From: JAPLJM01 sp963708515 | GTDB taxonomy: Bacteria; Desulfobacterota; Syntrophia; Syntrophales; Fen-1087 | Direction of reading: 5' to 3' | DNA: 22,470 nucleotides | Assembly (NCBI GenBank): GCA_963708515.1 | Contig: CAVPSX010000014.1 | Coordinates: forward strand, 1 to 22,470 | Part shown: one piece after another, positions 16,665-22,470 of the stretch | How positions within the stretch are numbered: the stretch's first letter is position 1 | How the letters are laid out: each line of letters opens with the position of its first letter | Translations under genes and position numbers: made by a program | The notes under the pieces: model-generated | Database searches by the model: none | Told to the model about the DNA's origin: nothing | What the model saw: the letters and a program-made list of their open reading frames with translations, nothing else

Positions 16665-17887
16665 GTTTTTTTCTCCTTTGCCGGAAACGGCGATGGGTTG
16701 CGCAGGCTGAGGCCTGCGACGGAAATTTTACGCGTCATGAGGTCCACAAACCGGTCAAACAGGTACGCCGCGTCATGGGGGCCGGGCGCCGCCTCGGGAT
16801 GGTACTGCACGCTGAAGGCATTGGAATCCGGGCAGTCCAGGCCCTCGGAGGTATGGTCGTTGAGGTTTGTGTGAGATTTGTCCGCACTGGCCGGCAGCGT
16901 TTCGGCCAGGACGTGGAATCCGTGGTTCTGCGACGTGATTTCGATCCGTCCGGTTTGTATGTTTTTCACGGGCTGATTGATGCCGTGATGACCGAATTTC
17001 AGCTTGGCGGTTGTGCCGCCCAAAGCCTGGCCCAGGATCTGATGGCCCAGGCAGATGCCGAACAGGGGCGCTTTCCCGAGCACCCGGCTGGCTGCCTCCA
17101 CGATGTAGGGCAGGGCCGCCGGGTCTCCGGGGCCATTGGAAAAAAGGACGCCGTCGGGACGGCAGGCCAGAATGGTTTCGCCCGTTGCCGTTGCGGGCAG
17201 GACCCAAACCTCACAGCCACGCTGTTCCAGATGGCGCAGGATGTTGTATTTCACGCCGCAGTCGACGACGACGACCCGGAGATGTTTCCCCCCTCCCTGA
17301 GTCTCTCCCGCCGGGGGAGGGAAGGGCCGGGGAAGATCGGGCAGGGGCGACGATTTTCCGTCCACCCACCGGTAAGGCTCCCGGCAGCTCACCTCCCGGA
17401 CCAGGTCCCGACCCACGAGGCCCGGCCAGGCGCGGACCCGCTCGAGCAGCCCAGAGACGTCCCGCGTTTCCGTGGTCAGAATGCCGCGCATGGCACCCTG
17501 CAGGCGCAGGCGCCGCGTGAGTGCCCGCGTATCCAGACCTTCGACGCCGAGCGTGCCGCTGGATTCCAGAAAGGCCTTGAGCGTCCGACGGCTGCGCCAG
17601 TTGCTCGGACTGTCCTGGTATTCCCTGACGATGAAGCCTTCCAGATAAATCCCGGCGGACTCCATATCCTCGTCATTGACGCCGGTGTTTCCGATCAGGG
17701 GATAGGTCATCGTCACGATCTGACTCTTGTAGGACGGATCGGTGAGGATCTCCTGGTAGCCGGTCATGCCGGTGTTGAAAACCACCTCGCCGCAGACCTC
17801 GCCGGCTCCGGCAAAGGCGTATCCCGGAAAGACGCTCCCGTCTTCCAGAACGAGGATAGCGGGTGACTGCTGTCGCAAGAGCGACAT
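16661..17887 (-). CDS. carA: Carbamoyl-phosphate synthase small (glutaminase) subunit
   Basis: CarA hydrolyses glutamine and channels ammonia to CarB. The intact 408-residue frame has the CarA-specific N-terminal domain (VFNTGMTGYQEILTDPSY, GLDTRALTRRLR) and a class I amidotransferase domain with Cys279 in FGICLGHQ and His363/Glu365 in QYHPEAAPGPHD. Residues about 181-202, in the linker between domains, are a Pro/Gly-rich stretch (LPDLPRPFPPPAGETQGGGK) encoded by repeat-like DNA. The ATG at 17887 has GAGGG six bases upstream. It is translationally coupled to guaA downstream. A possible 27-aa leader ORF ends directly before its ribosome site. Confidence 0.96.
   Translation of the reverse strand: MSLLRQQSPAILVLEDGSVFPGYAFAGAGEVCGEVVFNTGMTGYQEILTDPSYKSQIVTMTYPLIGNTGVNDEDMESAGIYLEGFIVREYQDSPSNWRSRRTLKAFLESSGTLGVEGLDTRALTRRLRLQGAMRGILTTETRDVSGLLERVRAWPGLVGRDLVREVSCREPYRWVDGKSSPLPDLPRPFPPPAGETQGGGKHLRVVVVDCGVKYNILRHLEQRGCEVWVLPATATGETILACRPDGVLFSNGPGDPAALPYIVEAASRVLGKAPLFGICLGHQILGQALGGTTAKLKFGHHGINQPVKNIQTGRIEITSQNHGFHVLAETLPASADKSHTNLNDHTSEGLDCPDSNAFSVQYHPEAAPGPHDAAYLFDRFVDLMTRKISVAGLSLRNPSPFPAKEKKT
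17282..17347 (-). repeat. REP-like palindrome embedded in the carA coding sequence
   Basis: This stretch of about 60 bases contains CCCCCTCCCTGAG and CCGCCGGGGGAGGGAAGGG, a C-run/G-run palindrome resembling the intergenic cluster at 6836-6998. It is in frame and encodes the Pro/Gly-rich linker of CarA, at a point where family members vary in length. Confidence 0.5.
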
Positions 17888-17896
17888 AATAAACCC

Positions 17897-17980
17897 TCAA
17901 TTTTTATATGATTTGTAATCGCCAGTTCTGAAGAAAACATGAAGGCGAGAAGGCGAAATCATTTGATTCTGATTTCGCAT
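17897..17980 (-). CDS. Possible 27-aa leader peptide upstream of carA
   Basis: An ATG at 17980 follows an ideal ribosome site (AGGAGG, six-base spacing) and opens 27 codons starting MRNQNQMISPSRLHVFFR. The TGA at 17899-17897 runs into the carA ribosome site (TGAGGG), eight bases before the carA ATG. Gln codons occur at positions 4 and 6. It lies in the 142-base gap between glnN and carA, and a perfect inverted repeat covers its first codons. I do not recognise the peptide. Either it is translated as a leader tuning carA expression, or the ribosome site is coincidental. Confidence 0.4.
   Translation of the reverse strand: MRNQNQMISPSRLHVFFRTGDYKSYKN
17953..17978 (-). terminator. Hairpin between glnN and carA (terminator or attenuator)
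   Basis: GCGAAATCA and TGATTTCGC pair perfectly around an eight-base loop; GGCGAGAAG and ATTTCCCGCC extend the stem imperfectly to both sides (about 17944-17988). On the - strand it is followed by GTTTTCTT rather than a clear U-run. It may end glnN transcripts or act as a leader structure for carA. Confidence 0.45.
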
Positions 17981-18029
17981 TTCCCGCCTCCTAAATAACG
18001 CATCCATTTTCAATAGTCCATACTTTTGA

Positions 18030-20216
18030 TCAGCTGATAAAGAGCATCTCCCAGAACTTCGGCATGGGCCACAGTTCATCGTCCACCAGCCCTTCCAGTT
18101 CATCAACGTAGTCGCGAAGTTCATTCATTTTTGGTTTGACTTTGCTGCAAAGCATTTCCGCTTTTTTCTGTTCGTCGTGGACAGACGAGGCTTTACCGAT
18201 TCCGGCCAGGATATCTTTGTTTGCAGAGTAGATTTTATTCACCAAATCGACGACCCTCTTCAAAAGTTCCTGTTGGGCGGCAAAGTCGGCCGACTTGCCG
18301 AGGGCTTCCATGGCACTGTTGATGGCCTCGTGAAAGCCGCCGTTGATAGACTATTGCCGCCGGGATGACCTGGCTCAGGCAGATATTGTTCAGGCATTTG
18401 GCCTCAATTTCCAGGTCCTTGATATATTTTTCGAGGTGGATAAGGTAGCGCGATTTGAGCTCCACGTTGGAAAGAATCTGATATTTCTCAAATAAATCAA
18501 ATGCTTTCTTGGTAATCAGGGCCTTTAAAGCAACCGGCGTGGTTTTGTCATTCGGCAGACCTCTTTTTGCGGCTTCCTTGTCCCACTCCTGCGGTGTAGT
18601 TGTCGCCGTTGAAAAGCACCGCTTTGATTTCTTTAAGTTCTTCTTTGATCACAGCAAGGACGCATTGGTTGATGCTGGTATTCTTTCCGCACTGCGTCTT
18701 TGATTTTTTCCGCCAGATAGTCGAGGCTTTCGGCAACGATGGTGTTGAGAACCGTCGCGGGGAAGGAAATCGACTGGGACGAACCCACGGCGCGGAACTC
18801 AAATTTGTTGCCGGTAAAGGCAAAGGGCGAGGTCCGGTTGCGGTCGGTATTGTCCTTGCTGACGACGGGCAGCGAGGAAATGCCCAGGTCGATGATTTCT
18901 TGTCCGTGGCTTGGTCGACTTTGCCTTTTTCAATATTCTCCAGAATCTTGGTGAGCTGGTCGCCCAGGAAGACGGAAATAATGGCCGGCGGCGCTTCGTT
19001 GGCGCCCAGGCGGTGGTCATTGGCATACGATCCCACGGAGGCCCGCAGAATGTCGGCGTGTTTATAAACGGCGCGGATGGTGGCGATGAGGAAGACCAGA
19101 AACTGGATATTGTCATGCGGTGTTTTGCCCGGGGTTCAACAGGTTGTTTCCCATTGTTGTCGGACAAGGACCAGTTCACGTGCTTGCCCGAACCGTTGAT
19201 CCCGGCAAAGGGCTTTTCATGGAGCAGGCACGCCAGTTTGTGTTTCTTTGCCACCGACTGCATCGTATCCATGACGATCTGGTTGTGATCGACGGCCAGG
19301 TTGGCTTCTTCAAAGACCGGCGCGATCTCGAACTGGACTGGGGGCTACCTCGTTGTGCCTGGTCTTGGCAGGGATGCCCAGCTTGAAGAGTTCTTCTTCC
19401 ACGTCGTGCATGAACGATGAGATTCTTTCCTTGATGCTGCCGAAATACTGGTCTTCCAGCTCCTGCCCTTTGGCCGGCGGGGCGCCGACGACAGTCCTGC
19501 CGCCGAGGACCAGATCCTGGACGTTTGAAGAAATAATCCGCATCGATGAGGAAGTATTCCTGCTCCGGTCCCAGGTGTGGCATAAATCCTTTTGACATCC
19601 GTTACGCCGAGAAGCTTCATGCATCTTCACGGCGCTCTTGTTGACCGCCCTGTTTGATCGCAGCAGGGGGGTCTTCTTGTCGAGGGCCTCCCCTGTGTAG
19701 GAAAAGAAGGCCGTCGGGATGCACAGGGTTGTTGAGATGCCGTTGCGCCGGATAAAGGCCGGGGATGACATATCCCACGCCGTATAGCCGCGGGCTTCGA
19801 AGGTGGCCCGGATACCGCCGCTGGGAAAGCTCGATGCGTCCGGTTCGCCCTGAACCAGCTGTTTGCCGGAGAACCGTTCGATGACGTCACCGACCCCGAT
19901 GACGTCGATAAAGGCATCATGCTTCTCTGCCGTGATCCCCGTCATGGGCTGGAACCAGTGGGCAAAATGGGTCGCACCCTTTTCCAGCGCCCATTCTTTC
20001 ATGGCATGGGCCACGATGTTGGCGGTTTCGATATCGAGGATGCTTGCCTTCGTGGATGGCCTCAATGATTTTACTATAGGTTTCTCCGGGAAGCTTGACC
20101 TTCATGACGCTGATGTTGAAGGTATCCTCGCCGTAATATTCAGATACGGGCGCGAACTTTTCTTTTTCGACCGCGTAGCTTCTTTCCGCGGCTATGATAG
20201 GGCATGTTTTTTTCAT
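18030..20216 (-). CDS. glnN: Glutamine synthetase type III (heavily frameshifted)
   Basis: GSIII joins ammonia to glutamate in the cytoplasm. Conserved family blocks occur in order: KEWALEKGATHFAHWFQPMT, GEPDASSFPSGGIRATFEAR, TLCIPTAFFSYTGEALDKKT, MPHLGPEQEYFLIDADYF, GAPPAKGQELEDQYFGSIKE, KLGIPAKTRHNEVAP, LLHEKPFAGINGSGKHVNWS, SYANDHRLGANEAPPAIIS and the C-terminal VDELEGLVDDELWPMPKFWE. The total of about 728 residues fits type III, much longer than type I. The start ATG at 20216 has GGAGG upstream. About ten single-base breaks occur (near 20050, 19620, 19585, 19525, 19340, 19135, 18900, 18690, 18590 and 18355), the densest in the window. Protein identity resumes after each, so I think the gene is functional in the organism. 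A sigma54 promoter lies about 150 bases upstream. Confidence 0.93.
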
Positions 20217-20366
20217 AATTCCTCCGTAGATATTTGGTATTGATTATTTCAAAGGTGAATTTTACGCGGATTCTCAAATCCCGCAGGAACAAACGCCGGC
20301 GCAGACGCCGCAATTGATGAACTTATCGCTTTCATATGGTGTATTCCATAAAGCCGCCCTTTTAGA

Positions 20367-20382
20367 AGCGAAAAACATGCCA
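20367..20382 (-). promoter_or_regulatory. Sigma54 (-24/-12) promoter of glnN
   Basis: On the - strand TGGCATG-N4-TCGCT matches the consensus TGGCACG-N4-TTGCW at all but two positions, including the invariant GG and GC with correct spacing. The predicted transcript starts about 140 bases before the glnN ATG. The gene immediately upstream encodes a sigma54 activator. Confidence 0.72.
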
Positions 20383-20386
20383 CGGT

Positions 20387-20427
20387 AAAAAAAGGCTTCC
20401 TGTGGTTGAAAAAGCTTCCCAGGCCTT
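20387..20427 (-). terminator. Possible terminator of the sigma54 activator gene
   Basis: On the - strand AAGGCCTG can pair with CAGG and CCTT (a three-base AAG bulge between them), followed by a run of seven T. It lies about 65 bases after the regulator stop and directly before the glnN sigma54 promoter, which would separate the two transcripts. GGAAGC occurs three times in the area (20395-20400, 20414-20419, 20428-20433 on the other strand). Confidence 0.35.
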
Positions 20428-20492
20428 GCTTCCGATCAGCAAAATAATAAAATCGTATTTTTTATGATCAGGGAAAAAATCGTTACATCCGG

Positions 20493-22037
20493 TTATGCCC
20501 CGGCCGTTTCCTGAATTTCCCGTTTCCGCTGGCGGAATTTCATGGGATCGATCCCGAGCTTCCGAATCTTGTACTGCAAAATCCGCTTGGTGGTTCCGAG
20601 GAGTCTGGCAGACTGGCTCTGGTTCCCGCGCGTTTCCTTCAGGGCATCGTGGATCAGCGAGCGCTGCTGGGCCTCAATCACGGTACTCAGGCGCCCCGAT
20701 TCCTTCTTGTCGCCGGTTCGGCTTTTTATCTGCAACGATGGCGGAAGATGAATCATTTCAATTGATTCTCCTTCTGTCAGCAGGACGGCTCGCTCGATGC
20801 AGTTTTCGAGCTCCCGCACATTGCCGGGCCATACGTGCGATAAAAAAGCCTCAATGACGGCGGTGGAGATTCTTTTTACCGGTTTCCCAAGTTCTTTAGA
20901 ATATTTGAGGACAAAATGGTCAGACAGCAAGATGATGTCGCTTCCACGGTCCCTCAATGGTGGCAGGTAAATGGGAAAGACGCTGAGGCGGTAATAGAGA
21001 TCATTGCGGAACCGGCCGGTGGCAATGCAATCCTCGAGCCGGCGATTCGTCGCGGCGACCACGCGGGCGTTGGTGGTGATGGCGCGCGAGGAACCAAGCG
21101 GCTGAAATTGTTTCTCCTGGAGAACTCGCAGCAGCTTTGCCTGGGCTGCGGCAGTCAGTTCCGAGACCTCATCAAGAAAGATCGTTCCCCCGTGGGCCTC
21201 TTCAAACCGGCCCCGTCTCTGGCGCATGGCGCCCGTAAAGGCCCCTTTTTCATGACCGAAGAGTTCGCTTTCAATGAGCGTGTCAGGAATTGCCGCACAG
21301 TTGACCTGGATCGGAGGTCCCCTGCTGCGCGGGCTGTTCATATGAATCGCCCGGGCTACGAGTTCCTTGCCTGTGCCCGTTTCGCCCTGGATCAGAACCG
21401 TTGTTCCCGAGTCCGCCACGTGGCTGATCAGGCCGAAGACCTCCTGCATCCCCTTGGAATGTCCGATAATATCGACTGAAGGCGTTCTGCCCTGATTCAC
21501 GATCCGCCGCAGGCGCCGGTTTTCCTCCTCAAGGGCGAGGATATGGACGGCCTTGGCGATGAGTGCCGCTACGGAGGACAGGAGAGTGAGTTCCCGGTCC
21601 AGATTTGTAACAATTTTGTCCCCTTTATCGGCCGACAGGATACCGACCACCTTGCGAATCGTACACGATGGGTACGCAGAGGAAGGAAAGTTCTTCGCGG
21701 TTCAGCGAGCGTCTGGCCCCTGTGCGATCAAGGAAAAGCAATTCCTTGCCGAGATTTGGGACGGCCATTGGACGACCGGTCTCGGCAACCTTGCCGGTAA
21801 TGCCTTCCCCCATTCTGTAGGAAATTTCCATGCCCTCCAGATCACGCCGTGGGCCACTTCCAGCCAGGATTCGCCTGAATCCCGATCCAGCAGCGAAATC
21901 ATACCGCGCTGCATTCCCAGGCGGGCATTCATCTCATTGAGAACCTGCTCCAGTTGATCCCTCAGGTCCCAAGGCTGGGCCAGGGCCATGGCGATGGTGT
22001 GCAGGGCCGCGAGTTCTTCGTAATTATGTGTGTTCAC
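20493..22037 (-). CDS. Sigma54-dependent transcriptional activator, GAF-AAA+-Fis (NifA-like; frameshifted)
   Basis: An enhancer-binding protein that uses ATP to open sigma54 promoters. The N-terminal GAF sensor spans about residues 8-165 (QVLNEMNARLGMQRGMISLL, MGEGITGKVAETGRPMAVPN, GILSADKGD). The AAA+ domain has Walker A GETGTGKE, the sigma54-contact loop GAFTGA in FGHEKGAFTGAMRQRRGRF and Walker B GGTIFLDEV. The C-terminal Fis HTH is RGNQSQSARLLGTTKRILQY with KIRKLGID. There is no receiver domain, so it is NifA-like in plan rather than a two-component NtrC. Breaks lie near 21840 and 21655; the corrected length is about 514 residues. The GTG at 22037 has AAGGGA seven bases upstream. It sits directly upstream of glnN and its sigma54 promoter, so nitrogen control of glnN is a reasonable inference. 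Confidence 0.87.
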
Positions 22038-22055
22038 AATGGTTCCCTTAAAGCT

Positions 22056-22100
22056 GACGGCTTCGTAATTAAGTCCGGATGCTCAGGATGCACGCATCCT
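22056..22100 (+). repeat. Type II repeat end fragment and adjoining small palindrome
   Basis: GACGGCTTCGTAATTAAG continues as TCCGGATGC (22056-22082), matching a type II end with two extra bases in the A/T run. Directly after it AGGATGC-AC-GCATCCT (22085-22100) forms a perfect small hairpin. Both lie in the probable 5' leader of the sigma54 activator. Confidence 0.6.
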
Positions 22101-22133
22101 TGCCCTGCTTTTAAGAAACATTCATCCGCAAGT

Positions 22134-22163
22134 TTTATACCATGAAAACAGTTTTCGTGTAAA
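22134..22163 (-). promoter_or_regulatory. Candidate sigma70 promoter of the activator gene with palindrome in the spacer
   Basis: On the - strand TTTACA (22163-22158) and TATAAA (22139-22134) are 18 bases apart. The spacer contains GAAAACAGTTTTC (22144-22156), a perfect odd palindrome, where a bound repressor would block the promoter. The predicted leader is about 90 bases. Confidence 0.5.
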
Positions 22164-22305
22164 CAATATTATACAAAAATGAACAAAATGTGAATCTGCC
22201 TATTCAATTGTACAATTTAGTTAAAAAATTACATTGTTTCAGAGCGTTCATTTCTGGTATGAAATTTGAAGATAATAACCATAATATAAGGAAGCGAGGT
22301 CCATC

Positions 22306-22470
22306 ATGGTGTCTTTTTCGCGCGTCAGTTCCGGTATCAGCGGACTCGACGAGATCCTCAATTATCTGCAGACCGGTGACAATGTTGTCATGCAGGTAGA
22401 CAAAGTCGAAGATTACCGGTCTTTCGTCGCATCCTATGTGAACACCGCCCTGGAAAACAGCGAGCGAGTG
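22306..22470 (+). CDS. KaiC/RecA-like ATPase domain protein, N-terminus only
   Basis: The first 55 codons of a gene that runs off the window. The ATG at 22306 has GGAAGCGAGG upstream. The protein begins MVSFSRVSSGISGLDEILNY, then LQTGDNVVMQVDKVEDYRSF. The SGISGLDEIL pattern followed by a TGDNVVMQVD strand is typical of the start of KaiC-like RecA-fold domains, but the usual GxxGxGKT loop is replaced here by TGDNVVMQVD, so ATP binding at this site is doubtful. It is divergent from the sigma54 activator, with a 268-base shared gap. In some anaerobes I recall such domains fused to PEP/pyruvate-binding domains, but the rest of this protein is not visible. Confidence 0.6.
   Translation, partial: MVSFSRVSSGISGLDEILNYLQTGDNVVMQVDKVEDYRSFVASYVNTALENSERV

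Noticed and set aside
13911..16874. A 987-codon open frame on the + strand
   Set aside because: It is antisense to carB, the guaA-carB gap and guaA, whose reading frames carry clear conserved motifs. The antisense protein is rich in Asp, His, Gly and Arg without recognisable domains; long antisense frames are common in GC-rich coding DNA.
20395..20433. Three GCTTCC direct repeats as enhancer sites for the activator
   Set aside because: They lie only about 13-50 bases from the -24 element, closer than usual for sigma54 enhancers, and overlap a possible terminator hairpin.
1..22470. CRISPR array, tRNA or rRNA genes
   Set aside because: I saw no regularly spaced direct repeats with unique spacers, no tRNA-like cloverleaf ends and no rRNA sequence; the repeats present are dispersed inverted-repeat units.

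Overview
The window looks like chromosomal DNA of an anaerobic, Gram-negative Desulfobacterota-type bacterium, with a Syntrophus/Smithella or Geobacter relative as the best guess. The reasons are the lysS-lolC-lolD-bamA order, a GAF-type sigma54 activator, a type III glutamine synthetase, a PurF carrying [4Fe-4S] cysteines, an ABHD18-like hydrolase, fairly GC-rich genes, and many short palindromic repeats between genes. The assignment rests on gene content only.

Layout. 1-367: a piece of a BREX BrxC-type ATPase on the + strand that stops abruptly inside bamA, probably a misjoin. 363-4793 (- strand): lysS, lolC/E, lolD and bamA, an envelope-biogenesis operon with overlapping or closely spaced genes. 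4794-5137: divergent promoter region holding a 156-bp inverted-repeat element. 5138-7856: ssb (+), tatA (-), a RodZ-like HTH membrane protein (-) and suhB (+). 7857-10194: an HD-domain gene (-) and an ABHD18-like alpha/beta hydrolase (+), surrounded by copies of two short repeat families. 10182-20216 (- strand): glnN, a possible 27-aa leader ORF, carA, guaA, carB and purF. 20493-22037 (-): a GAF-AAA+-Fis sigma54 activator. 22306-22470 (+): the start of a KaiC-like gene cut by the window edge.

The most coherent biology is on the right. Glutamine synthetase III makes glutamine, and the three glutamine amidotransferases CarA, GuaA and PurF (with CarB) lie downstream on the same strand and spend its amide nitrogen on pyrimidines and purines. 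A sigma54 promoter with matching -24/-12 elements lies just upstream of glnN, next to a gene for a sigma54 activator. This suggests nitrogen-dependent control of glutamine supply beside its main nucleotide consumers.

Sequence quality matters. Essential genes (bamA, lolC, lolD, lysS, purF, carB) and glnN carry single-base insertions or deletions, while conserved protein sequence continues on both sides. Others (guaA, carA, suhB, ssb, tatA, the ABHD18-like gene) are open throughout. I read most breaks as sequencing or assembly errors rather than gene decay, and annotate across them.
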